Source: an uncultured Alphaproteobacteria bacterium
Lineage (GTDB): Bacteria; Pseudomonadota; Alphaproteobacteria; SP197
DNA: 34,756 bases
Assembly (NCBI GenBank): GCA_938048755.1
Contig: CALIUG010000270.1
Coordinates: 1-34,756 of the forward strand
Direction of reading: 5' to 3'
The translations under genes were made by a program, and so were the position numbers. Below the pieces are notes generated by a model. It had not been told where the DNA came from. It was given only the letters and a program-made list of their open reading frames with translations, and did not search any database. Positions 18,855-26,986 of this stretch are shown here, one piece after another. How positions within the stretch are numbered: the first letter of the stretch is position 1; each line of letters starts with the position of its first letter.

Positions 18855-20066
18855 TCATCCGTTCAGGTCGTTGCGCATAGACTCGCCGCCCTTGATGACC
18901 AGTGCGACATCACGAATGGCATGGATATCGGCCAACGGATCAGCCGCGAAGCCGACGACATCCCCGAACTTGCCGGCATCGAGCGAACCCAGGTCATCCT
19001 CCCTGCGCAACAGGCGCGCACCGCCCATGGTCGCCGATTCGATGGCCTGACGCGGCGTCAGTCCGGCACCCGTCACCATGCGCTCGATCTCCTGCATGTT
19101 GTCACCATGATGGTTACCCGGCGTCCCGGCATCGGTGCCCATGGCAATCGACACGCCGACGTCCTGGGCCAACTTGGTGTTTTTGAGGTGAATGTCCTCA
19201 CACTCGATGTATCGCTGACGAATATGCGGCAGAAGGTTGTCGAAGGCGGTCTGATCGGCCGTCAGTGCCGAATGCACGCACACCGTCGGCACCAGAAAGG
19301 TGCCCTTCTCGGCCATCAGGGCATAGGTATCTTCATCGCCGAAGCTACCGTGTTCCACGCTTCGGCAGCCACCCAGGGCAGCATTGCGAATGCCCTCGCA
19401 GGCATGGGCGTGGGCGGCGCAGTGTTTGTAGTTTTCTTCGGCAATCGCGACCGCGGCCTTGACCTCATCCAGCTGGAACTGGATGGCGCGCGCATCCTCG
19501 TACTCCGTGCTGGTGAGTGCGCCGGTGCCCATGATCTTGATGAGGTCGGCACCCATGGCAAGCTGCTTGCGGGCCATGGCACGCACTTCATCGACGCCAT
19601 TGGTGGTGTCGTACATGCCGGGATAGTAGGCCGTGGTCGAGGTCGTGATGGAAAGCAGCTTGCCGGCACAGAACAGTCGCGGCCCTTTCAGCTTGCCGCG
19701 GTTGATCAGGTTGCGAACGGCAATCTCGTTGTAATCCCAGCCACCCACATCGCGCGCCGTGGTCACGCCCCCCATCAGCGTGCGTTCAGCGGCCTGTGCG
19801 GCATAGATCGCGGTTTCGCCCGGGAGTTTGCCCATCCAAGGGTTGTCGGGATTGCCGTCTTCGGTGGGCATGCACAAGTGAACGTGACAATCGATGAAGC
19901 CTGGAAAGAGGTAAGCGCCGGCAACATCCACAACGGTATCGTCGCCCGCCGGCGAACCGGCAGATCCTCGCGAGACGATGCGGTCATTCTCGATCTGAAT
20001 ATCGGCACTTCGATACTCACCGCCATGCACGTCATAGACCTGTCCGCCACGAATCCACGTTGCCAT
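18855..20066 (-). CDS. Amidohydrolase (imidazolonepropionase/prolidase-like)
   Basis: A 403-residue metal-dependent amidohydrolase with all expected ligands: H61 and H63 (DCHVHL), probable carboxylated K177 (DLIKIMGTG), H219 region (CAAHAHA), H239 (VEHGS) and D312 (MGTDAG). This pattern fits the subgroup that contains imidazolonepropionase-like enzymes and Xaa-Arg/Xaa-Pro dipeptidases; the amide or peptide substrate is not clear. The ATG at 20064-20066 follows GGGAGGT. It is the first gene of a three-gene minus-strand unit and is divergent from the small membrane protein, with a palindrome between them. Confidence 0.9.
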   Translation of the reverse strand: MATWIRGGQVYDVHGGEYRSADIQIENDRIVSRGSAGSPAGDDTVVDVAGAYLFPGFIDCHVHLCMPTEDGNPDNPWMGKLPGETAIYAAQAAERTLMGGVTTARDVGGWDYNEIAVRNLINRGKLKGPRLFCAGKLLSITTSTTAYYPGMYDTTNGVDEVRAMARKQLAMGADLIKIMGTGALTSTEYEDARAIQFQLDEVKAAVAIAEENYKHCAAHAHACEGIRNAALGGCRSVEHGSFGDEDTYALMAEKGTFLVPTVCVHSALTADQTAFDNLLPHIRQRYIECEDIHLKNTKLAQDVGVSIAMGTDAGTPGNHHGDNMQEIERMVTGAGLTPRQAIESATMGGARLLRREDDLGSLDAGKFGDVVGFAADPLADIHAIRDVALVIKGGESMRNDLNG

Positions 20067-20123
20067 CAAGACCTCCCTTGTTGGCCTGACCTTAACGCGA
20101 TCATGGCGTTATGGTCACTGTCT

Positions 20124-20139
20124 GGTGATCACGATCACC
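20124..20139. promoter_or_regulatory. Perfect inverted repeat, candidate operator
   Basis: GGTGATC-AC-GATCACC (7-bp arms, 2-nt spacer) lies in the 260-nt region between the divergent amidohydrolase and the small membrane protein. Its size and symmetry fit a dimeric repressor site. No regulator gene is adjacent. TATGAT at 20199-20204 may be a -10 for the plus strand, without a convincing -35. Confidence 0.4.
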
Positions 20140-20326
20140 GAACACGCCTGATCGGGGGCGCTGCATCCAAAAACTGTGTCTTCCGTCACTGGAATTGCTA
20201 TGATTCGCCCTGATCTTACACGCAACGGGACACGGATCCCCGAAACGGCAAACCGGCGGCGACGTCGGGACGCAAAACCACCGGCCTCCAGGAGGAGGCA
20301 GCGGGGTCACCGAAGGGAAAGAGACA

Positions 20327-20605
20327 ATGGCGCAGACCGCAGCAATCGAGCTCACCGCCTGGAACAACCCCATGTTCAAGCAAATCCGCAAGACCTTCGC
20401 CATCGCCACCCTGATCATGGGCAGCGCCGTGATTGCCATGCTGCTGTTCGGCAACGAACGCGACGGTGGCAGCCTGGCCGGCAGCGCCGCGCGGGCCATG
20501 CGCAACATCAGCAGCCTTTTCGGCGGTGTTGACCCCATCATCGTCGGCGTGGGTTTCGGCATTGCCTTGTTGGTCGGCGTCGCTTTCTGGGTGCGTGGCC
20601 GCTAA
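20327..20605 (+). CDS. Small membrane protein with two helices, unknown function
   Basis: A 92-residue protein with two predicted membrane segments (about residues 24-41, IATLIMGSAVIAMLLF, and 70-88, VGVGFGIALLVGVAFW), joined by a Ser/Ala-rich loop and ending WVRGR. I do not recognise a family. The purine-rich GGAAAGAGAC precedes the ATG. It is flanked by genes on the opposite strand on both sides, so it is a single-gene unit. The second segment has closely spaced glycines, which suggests helix packing or oligomerisation. Confidence 0.7.
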   Translation: MAQTAAIELTAWNNPMFKQIRKTFAIATLIMGSAVIAMLLFGNERDGGSLAGSAARAMRNISSLFGGVDPIIVGVGFGIALLVGVAFWVRGR

Positions 20606-20636
20606 GACCAGTCACCTGAGACAACGCCCTGGGTTT

Positions 20637-21878
20637 CTATTCCAGGACGTTCAGCGCATACGACACATCAGGCGTTGCAAAACTGGCTTTGTCTTCTTCG
20701 AACAGCAAGGATTCGATCATGAAGAACTGGCCGACATGCCGCGGCATGAACACCTGAATCTCATGATTCACGGCTGTTCCGGGTTCAAAGACCCGATCAG
20801 CGTTCTTCTCGGACAAGGGATCATAGACAAAGTTCCCGACCCAATCTGACGGGAATGAAATGCCCATTTCGTATCCGCCGATCCAGCCACGGCTGGTCCA
20901 CAGATCTTCCTTGTCATAGTGCGCCTTCACCTTCTCGTTCAACTCACGAATGGGAAGGTTGGGCCGCAAGCAATCGCGCACGATATCCATGACGGCTGAC
21001 GCACGGTCCGTGACATCCTTCACATCAGCGGCGGGCTCACCCAGGCTGAAGGTGCGCGCGGCATTGATGTGGTAACGCTTGAAGACACCGCAGACGTCAA
21101 TAGCCACGGTTTCACCAGCCTGCATCTTGCGTCGTGTCGCCATGGCATGGGTCGCAAGTGATTTCTTGCCCGACAGGACAGGCATCAACTGCGCCTGCAT
21201 CTCACCGCCTTCACGGGCCATGGCGCAGGTCACTTCTCCCTGGACTTCAAGCTCGGTGACGCCGGGCCGCAGGACTTCGGCGGCACGTTTCAGACCAACC
21301 GTGGCGATGCGTGCACTCTCCTTGAGGCATTCCATCTCGGCTGGCGACTTCACCCAGCGGACTTCGCGCAGAATCATGCTTCCGTCGATCACAGTTGCGC
21401 CGGCCGCTTCAAAGGCTGCCTGGAAGCGGTCGGAGACGGCCCGGTTGGGTCGCATGGCGTGCATCTCGAGACCAAGATTCCCCTTCAGCCAGCCCTCGGC
21501 CTTGAGTTCATCGGCAACAAAGCCGATGCCGTCGCGGTAGCTTGTCTTGGGGAAGTAACGCGTGTCTTTCGAACAGGAAAACGTTCGCGTCAGCACCGCT
21601 TCGCGTTCGGTCTCGAAATGGATGAAGCGGTCGTGGTCCACATGAACGGCAATGCCGTTGGTTGCTGACCATTCGATCGGGCTTTCAGTGTGGTACCACA
21701 TGCACACATAACCGGCGACGTAGTACATGCTCTCGGGCGAAGACAGGAACAGGCAGTCGATCCCGGCTTCGGCCATGGCCTTGCGGATGCGGGTCAACCG
21801 GTTGGCGAACTCCTCATCCGTGAATGGCTGCTCCCGGTCGGGCTGCGCCTCAAAATAGACCTCGTCGCGGTATTCCAT
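20637..21878 (-). CDS. M24-family hydrolase, creatinase/ectoine-hydrolase-like
   Basis: A 413-residue pita-bread-fold protein. Several segments resemble ectoine hydrolase (DoeA) as I remember it: VFKRYH in the first metal-site strand, GYEMGISFPSDW in the loop that normally holds the metal histidine, and FMP close to the first glutamate. Compared with metallo-aminopeptidase P, the second Asp is Asn (HINAARTF) and the His is replaced by Tyr/Glu, while both glutamates remain (NHEIQ, MIESLL). It is thus likely not a two-metal peptidase but a creatinase/DoeA-type C-N hydrolase. The ATG at 21876-21878 has GGGGAG 7 nt upstream. Confidence 0.8.
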   Translation of the reverse strand: MEYRDEVYFEAQPDREQPFTDEEFANRLTRIRKAMAEAGIDCLFLSSPESMYYVAGYVCMWYHTESPIEWSATNGIAVHVDHDRFIHFETEREAVLTRTFSCSKDTRYFPKTSYRDGIGFVADELKAEGWLKGNLGLEMHAMRPNRAVSDRFQAAFEAAGATVIDGSMILREVRWVKSPAEMECLKESARIATVGLKRAAEVLRPGVTELEVQGEVTCAMAREGGEMQAQLMPVLSGKKSLATHAMATRRKMQAGETVAIDVCGVFKRYHINAARTFSLGEPAADVKDVTDRASAVMDIVRDCLRPNLPIRELNEKVKAHYDKEDLWTSRGWIGGYEMGISFPSDWVGNFVYDPLSEKNADRVFEPGTAVNHEIQVFMPRHVGQFFMIESLLFEEDKASFATPDVSYALNVLE

Positions 21879-21967
21879 GGATATGCTCCCCTTTTCTGGC
21901 GGGATGCTAGCGCGGAACACCGCCGCCACGCCAATGGCAAGAACTCAAAAATTTCTGACAAGATGGA

Positions 21968-22855
21968 TCAGGCAACCTTTCTGACCTCGCCGATATGTTC
22001 CGGCCAGATGCCACAGCAACCACCCACGACATTGATGCCGCGATCCAGCCAACCGCGTGCAGCGACGGCATAGTCTTCCGGCGTGATGATCCCGTCGAAG
22101 ACCCAGTTGCCGTCGACCATGTCGCCAGTATGGGCATAAACGCCAACCAGACCGTTCCAGTTCTGGTCCACGACATCAAGGCAGGCATTCACGTCGCGCA
22201 CTTCGGTGTGCATCACGTTCACCAGCGGAACCCCCTTGCCTTCCAGAGCCGCCAGGGCGTCCTTGAGCGGTTCATCGCTGTAGAGGCACATGGTGCCATC
22301 ATCCGCCGCCTTCATGGAAAATCCGACCCAGACCGGCAGCCCGGTCGCCTGCGCAGCTTCCAGCAGGACCAGCATGCGGTCGATATCGACCATCATTTCG
22401 AGCATCAGAAGATCCGCGCCCGCGTCGGCCATGATGGCGGCCTGCTCGGTCGCGTCTTTCAGCAGGTCTTCCAGCGGAGGATGTCGGTCGATGAAAGACC
22501 AGTAAGACATTCCGCCGGCGACCAGCACGTCGGGTTTGTTCATCAGCGTGCGCGCCTCGATGCAGAGTTCCACGGCGCGGCGATTGAATTCTTCAAACTG
22601 ATCTTCGACGCCGGCATCGCGCAGGCAATGACGGTGGGTCGGGAAGGTGTTCGAAATGACGATCTCCGCACCATGGCGAATGTAATCCTGGTGGATCTCG
22701 CGCACGATTTCGGGGTGGCTGAGCGTTCCACCGCCATTCCAGGCATTCTCGATTTTCGGTACGCCCCGGCGATCCACTTCGGTTCCGGTGGCGCCATCGA
22801 TGACGATGCGCTCACCGGCCTGGATTCGCGCCATCAGTTTTTCATAACCGTTCAT
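21968..22855 (-). CDS. Homocysteine S-methyltransferase family protein
   Basis: A 295-residue barrel of the Hcy-binding domain family. DGATGTEVDRRG at the N-terminus and VVGGCCGIWPEHI at the C-terminus (C280, C281) are diagnostic. In the classic enzymes a third zinc cysteine sits in a GxNC motif. Here the matching strand reads VNVMHTEV, with no Cys but an adjacent His, so the zinc site is altered or incomplete. The methyl donor may be a betaine, a sulfonium compound or something else. GAGGGG precedes the ATG. It is upstream of and co-directional with the M24 gene (89-nt gap) and divergent from the acyl-CoA dehydrogenase. Confidence 0.85.
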   Translation of the reverse strand: MNGYEKLMARIQAGERIVIDGATGTEVDRRGVPKIENAWNGGGTLSHPEIVREIHQDYIRHGAEIVISNTFPTHRHCLRDAGVEDQFEEFNRRAVELCIEARTLMNKPDVLVAGGMSYWSFIDRHPPLEDLLKDATEQAAIMADAGADLLMLEMMVDIDRMLVLLEAAQATGLPVWVGFSMKAADDGTMCLYSDEPLKDALAALEGKGVPLVNVMHTEVRDVNACLDVVDQNWNGLVGVYAHTGDMVDGNWVFDGIITPEDYAVAARGWLDRGINVVGGCCGIWPEHIGEVRKVA

Positions 22856-22963
22856 GTCTGAGCCCCTCTTTCCTTGCTTTATGCACGCCAGAACCTACCC
22901 TCAATTGCAGGCTCATCGCTATTGCGTGCAAGATCAACACAACAGACCTGACCAGAGGCCAGA

Positions 22964-24361
22964 ATGAATCACCAGAAGATGTGGGGCAAGGAACCCTATT
23001 TTGGCCTGGGGTATGAATTCGATCCCCAATGGTACCTGAGTGATCGACAGAAAGATCTGCAGGAAAGGCTGGTCGGCGTTTGCCACGACGTGATCCGGCC
23101 CGAGGCGATCCGATGCGACGAGACCGGTGAGTATCCCTGGAAGAGTATCGAAGCGCTTGCAGAATTGGGGCTTCTGGGCTGCATCGTGCCCGAAAAATGG
23201 GGCGGAAAGGGCGAGAATCACGTGGGTCTGGCGATGATTGCCGAGACCATCACCCGGTATGGCTGCGCCTCGACCGGCGTCATCTACATGATGCATATGG
23301 CCGGCCTGGCAGCCCTGCTGTTCCGCGCCTCGGGCAATGCAGAGATTCTCGACCTGCTGGGCCGCCTTGATTCGGATGTCATGATCGGCTCGGCTTCGTT
23401 CACCGATCCTGAGACCGGCGGCCATTTCTGGTATCCCAAGATCTCGTCGGTCAGGAAAACCGACAAGGGCTGGCACGTAAAAAAGAACGCGTCGTTCACC
23501 ACGTCATGCGGGCATGCCAAATGGGTTGTTGCCCAGACCACCAGCCCGAACTTCGAGTGGGACTACTCCGACATTTCCGACTTCCTGATCTATGCCGACG
23601 AGATTACCGCCCATCCCGGCCAGTGGGACGTCATGGGTATGCGCGCGACGGTTTCAGGCCCGGTCGAGATCGACACGGAACTGCCCGACGAACGCATGAT
23701 CGGGGGACCAGGGGACGGCGCGGCATCGAACGACGAGGCGGTCAACGCTGTGGCCATGATCCTTTATGGCGCGCTTTACAGCGGCATTGCGATGGGTGCC
23801 CTTGATGTAACCCGTCGTTTCACGACGCGACGCCGGCACGCTCAGTATGGCCAGAGCGTCGCCGATTACACCACCACCCACGACGTCTATGGCCGCTGCC
23901 TGACCGACACCCAGGCTTCCAGGCTCATGCTGTATGCGCTGTGCCAGGAACTCGACAGGGCCACGAACGATGGTGATTGGACGATTTATGAAACCGATCC
24001 TGATGCGAGGGTGCGCACACCCTTCATCTGCTGGGGTATCGAACTCAAGGAAAAGTCCTGTCGGGTGGCAAGCGAGGTCGCCGACAGCATGTTCCATCTC
24101 TTTGGCGGTGCCGCCTACAGCCGCCGGAACGAGATCGAGCGGATTCTGCGCGATTCCAAGGCTGGCTGGATCATGGGGCCGACCAACGAGATTGCGCGTG
24201 GCATTGTCGGGCGCTGGGGTCTGCTGGGTTATGAAGCCGTCGACTGGTGGAATCAGCGTGTCAACGAAGGCCAGCTGAACGCAGAACTCGGCAAGCTGGA
24301 TGCCGAGGGAAAACGTGCCATCATTGATCGCTTGGAACAGGAACTGGCCGACGAGGCCTGA
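22964..24361 (+). CDS. Acyl-CoA dehydrogenase family protein
   Basis: A 465-residue FAD enzyme of the acyl-CoA dehydrogenase superfamily. The helical N-terminal domain has LAELGLLGCIVPEKWGG, the middle beta-domain has GSASFTDPETGG where many family members have the T/S-E-P-x-x-G flavin loop, and the C-terminal helical domain has SMFHLFGGAAYSRRNEIERILRDSKAGWIMGPTNEIARGIVG. The last part matches the FAD/dimer motif seen across the family. The longer Trp- and Asp-rich insert (about 325-355) is unusual. Its acyl or amino substrate is unknown. GAGG lies ahead of the ATG, and the cupin gene follows with a 72-nt gap. Confidence 0.88.
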   Translation: MNHQKMWGKEPYFGLGYEFDPQWYLSDRQKDLQERLVGVCHDVIRPEAIRCDETGEYPWKSIEALAELGLLGCIVPEKWGGKGENHVGLAMIAETITRYGCASTGVIYMMHMAGLAALLFRASGNAEILDLLGRLDSDVMIGSASFTDPETGGHFWYPKISSVRKTDKGWHVKKNASFTTSCGHAKWVVAQTTSPNFEWDYSDISDFLIYADEITAHPGQWDVMGMRATVSGPVEIDTELPDERMIGGPGDGAASNDEAVNAVAMILYGALYSGIAMGALDVTRRFTTRRRHAQYGQSVADYTTTHDVYGRCLTDTQASRLMLYALCQELDRATNDGDWTIYETDPDARVRTPFICWGIELKEKSCRVASEVADSMFHLFGGAAYSRRNEIERILRDSKAGWIMGPTNEIARGIVGRWGLLGYEAVDWWNQRVNEGQLNAELGKLDAEGKRAIIDRLEQELADEA

Positions 24362-24433
24362 CCAACCCGCTTCCAGCGACCGGGAACCATGTGTTCCGAT
24401 CGCTGGGTGCACAAACATGAGGGAGAATTCGTG

Positions 24434-24961
24434 ATGGATGCGCCAGTGGTAGACCCGAACAAGTTTCTTGGTTTCGATGCGCCGGTCCTTGCCCATCTGG
24501 GCCAGAAACCAGAGATGGTGGTCTATGCGACCGACGACCCCCGGCTTTGGGTCGAGCTTGAACCCAATGTGTTCTCCAGGCCGTTGTTCTTCGACATGGT
24601 GACCGGCGCCCATTGCGAGATGTTGCGCGTTCTGGGTGGCGGCAGCCTGGGCCGACACAAACACAGCTCACCGGTGCACGGTTATGTCGTCAAGGGAAGA
24701 TGGCGCTACCTGGAACACACCTGGGAGGCGACGGAGGGATCGTACCTCTTTGAAGCGCCAGGCGAGGTGCACACGCTGGTCGTCGACAAGGATGTCGAAG
24801 AGATGATCACTTTCTTTTATGTCGGAGGGTCACTGACCTACATGGACGATGACGACAACATCATCTCGGTCGAGGACAACCTTTCCCTGATCGAGAAGTG
24901 CCGCGAGCATTTCGAGAAGGTCGGGCTGGGCGGCGACTTCGTGCACAACTTCATTCGGTAA
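24434..24961 (+). CDS. Cupin protein, 2,4'-dihydroxyacetophenone-dioxygenase-like
   Basis: A 175-residue single-domain cupin. Metal ligands are apparent as H75, H77 and possibly H82 (GRHKHSSPVHGYVVKG) and H113 (APGEVHTLVV), the pattern found in the ChrR-like/2,4'-dihydroxyacetophenone dioxygenase group. The true substrate is uncertain. The ATG at 24434 is chosen over one at 24389 because GAGGGAGA sits just upstream and translation then gives a family-like start. It is probably co-transcribed with the acyl-CoA dehydrogenase. Confidence 0.82.
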   Translation: MDAPVVDPNKFLGFDAPVLAHLGQKPEMVVYATDDPRLWVELEPNVFSRPLFFDMVTGAHCEMLRVLGGGSLGRHKHSSPVHGYVVKGRWRYLEHTWEATEGSYLFEAPGEVHTLVVDKDVEEMITFFYVGGSLTYMDDDDNIISVEDNLSLIEKCREHFEKVGLGGDFVHNFIR

Positions 24962-25024
24962 AGTGCAGTATCGCCGCGTGCGCTCATCTGACGATGTTGC
25001 GAATCCTGTGAGATCCGGGCTGGA

Positions 25025-26257
25025 TCAGACGTCTTCTTCCAGCTTCTCAGGCGCCACGATTTCGGGCGTGTCATCGACGACTGCAGGCTTGGGGAAGATC
25101 ATGAACCGAACGATCTGATCTTCGATGTTGATGCGAAAATCATCGAGATCGTGAACGGTGACGTCTTCCCGAACCGCCCATTCATGGGACCCGTCAATCC
25201 CGTCAATGAACTGGATGTTGATGCGTATCTTGTCGCCCACCAGTCTGAAACTGCCCTCGATCAGGTAGTCAACATCAAGGATCTTGGCGATCTGGGTGAT
25301 CTCGTAGTCTTCGTCCTCGAACTTGAACGCGGATCGTCGCGAAATCACGGTGAAGTCGGCGCTTTGCGCCAGGTCGGTTGTCAGGTCCTCGACAAACCCG
25401 TCTGCGTGACCATCCAGCTCATCTTCATCGGATTTTCCAAAGACCTCCAGCGGCAGGATGACCAGAGCGCGCGCATCGCCGGCATCCGTCGCAGCAACTG
25501 AGACCGTCTTTTTGGTTGTTGTCAGAACCGGTTTGACAACGCTGATCTCTGGCTCACTCCTGGTCTCGATGACATCCACGACCTTGGCCAACGATGCCAC
25601 CAGAGATACCGCCACGGCGAGATTCATGACCAGACGTCTGGTGCGCCGCGGCATCTTCCAGGCCGGCATGCGCTCGCTGCCGGTCTCCTTGGTCAGGGAC
25701 CAGACCGACAGGGTCGCCTGAATATTCTTGAGATCCTTGGCACCCAGATTCGTGTAACGCCAGCCGGGCACCTGGGTGATGTGGCGATAGATATCTTCGG
25801 ACAGACAGATACCGTCGGGCGGCGAGAGCGATTCGAGCCGGGCGGCGATGTTCACTCCGTTGCCGAAGATGTCGTCGGCACGCGAAATGATGTCGCCCAG
25901 GTGAAGGCCGATGCGAATGCGCAGGGGGTTTTCGTGCCCCTCGGTTTCACGCCATTGTGCCATCGCATCTTGCCAGTCGACGGCACAGGCTACGGCAACC
26001 ACCGCACTGGGAAACTCGACAAGGAAACCATCGCCCATGCGTTTGACGATGCGGCCGCCATGTCTGGCGACAACAGGTACCACGAGAGACTCGTCCCATT
26101 CCTGCATCCGGGCATGCGTCCCCGTCTCGTCCAGTTCCATGAGTTTGGAATAGCCGACGACGTCCGCCGCAAGGAACGCTGCGAGTCTTCGTTCCACGAT
26201 ATCCGCTCTGTGAATTTTCGCTCGAGCCCTATCATAGCTGAATGGAACGCCTGCCAC
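25025..26257 (-). CDS. Class III adenylate/guanylate cyclase with membrane helix and TolB-like domain
   Basis: Up to 410 residues. The cytosolic class III cyclase domain comes first: metal-binding D32 ([11 protein letters not shown]) and D76 ([11 protein letters not shown]), then [13 protein letters not shown] with the transition-state N136 and R140. One membrane helix follows at about 209-225. The outer part (265-380) contains VILPLEVFG and a [36 protein letters not shown] pattern typical of the TolB N-terminal/FlgO-like domain attached to many such cyclases in Alphaproteobacteria. It likely makes cAMP in response to an unknown signal. The start is uncertain: GTG at 26257, or GTG at 26195-26197, which gives the common [12 protein letters not shown] beginning. 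Confidence 0.88.
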   Translation of the reverse strand: MAGVPFSYDRARAKIHRADIVERRLAAFLAADVVGYSKLMELDETGTHARMQEWDESLVVPVVARHGGRIVKRMGDGFLVEFPSAVVAVACAVDWQDAMAQWRETEGHENPLRIRIGLHLGDIISRADDIFGNGVNIAARLESLSPPDGICLSEDIYRHITQVPGWRYTNLGAKDLKNIQATLSVWSLTKETGSERMPAWKMPRRTRRLVMNLAVAVSLVASLAKVVDVIETRSEPEISVVKPVLTTTKKTVSVAATDAGDARALVILPLEVFGKSDEDELDGHADGFVEDLTTDLAQSADFTVISRRSAFKFEDEDYEITQIAKILDVDYLIEGSFRLVGDKIRINIQFIDGIDGSHEWAVREDVTVHDLDDFRINIEDQIVRFMIFPKPAVVDDTPEIVAPEKLEEDV

Positions 26258-26350
26258 TACCGCGGCAGAGCCGAAACAACAATTCGTTCCAATCTGCCTT
26301 GGGTCGGCGCTTCCAGGCGCAGCCTGGTGACCGTCAATCCGGGGAAAAGC

Positions 26351-26427
<77 letters not shown>

Positions 26428-26554
26428 GCGGAGCGGCGCGGACCATACGGCGGAACGCATCGTTGAACAAGCAGGACGAAGGTCCGTTGAACCATGGACA
26501 GGTCGGACAGGATCGCCGATCTTTCCCGACAGCCTAGGAACAAAGGACGCAGCA

Positions 26555-26926
26555 ATGTCTCCACGTGAAGCCCATCGCGCCCGTTACATCGAAGGTTGGG
26601 ATTTCGCGGATCCAGAAAAACTGATGGCATCAATCGCTCCGGGTTTCCGGTTCGATGATCCCGTGGACCCCGCGCCGATTACCGCCGACATGCTGGTGGC
26701 CTATATGCCGGTCTGGCCCGCCCGAGCGGCAGCGCTGGGTGGAAGCTTTGATTTCGAAATGACCGATCGCACCGTCCAGGACAAAGACGGGATTCTGACC
26801 GAGTGGTACTGGTGGGTCCTGAAGGGAACCCCTGCCGAGGGTGCGGCGCTGATCAAGACGAGCGATGACGGGGTAATGTTCGAAGGGCTGACCTACTTCC
26901 GGTCACCCTGGCCGTTGTTGCGCTAG
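26555..26926 (+). CDS. NTF2/SnoaL-like protein
   Basis: A 123-residue protein with the look of the NTF2/SnoaL fold: an N-terminal helix (REAHRARYIEGWDFADPEKLMASIAP), then FRFDDPVDPAPI, and a Trp-rich strand EWYWWVLKGTPAEGAALIKTSDDGVMFEGLTYF. Such proteins are small hydrolases, isomerases or binding proteins; none can be named here. AAAGGA precedes the ATG at a normal distance. It converges with the radical SAM operon and shares the hairpin that follows, although the U tract favours the other strand. Confidence 0.7.
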   Translation: MSPREAHRARYIEGWDFADPEKLMASIAPGFRFDDPVDPAPITADMLVAYMPVWPARAAALGGSFDFEMTDRTVQDKDGILTEWYWWVLKGTPAEGAALIKTSDDGVMFEGLTYFRSPWPLLR

Positions 26927-26930
26927 AATC

Positions 26931-26969
26931 AAAAAAAATCCCGGCAGGCGCATGACGCTCTGCCGGGAT
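26931..26969 (-). terminator. Terminator of the radical SAM maturase
   Basis: A 10-bp perfect stem ATCCCGGCAG / CTGCCGGGAT (26938-26947 with 26960-26969). On the minus strand it is followed by eight T (the A run at 26931-26938), a classic intrinsic terminator 18 nt after the maturase stop. Confidence 0.88.
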
Positions 26970-26986
26970 CTTGTCGTCGAATTTGA

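Noticed and set aside
18921-20213. 430-codon plus-strand ORF opposite the amidohydrolase
   Set aside because: The amidohydrolase frame has all metal ligands and a good start; this one is an antisense shadow.
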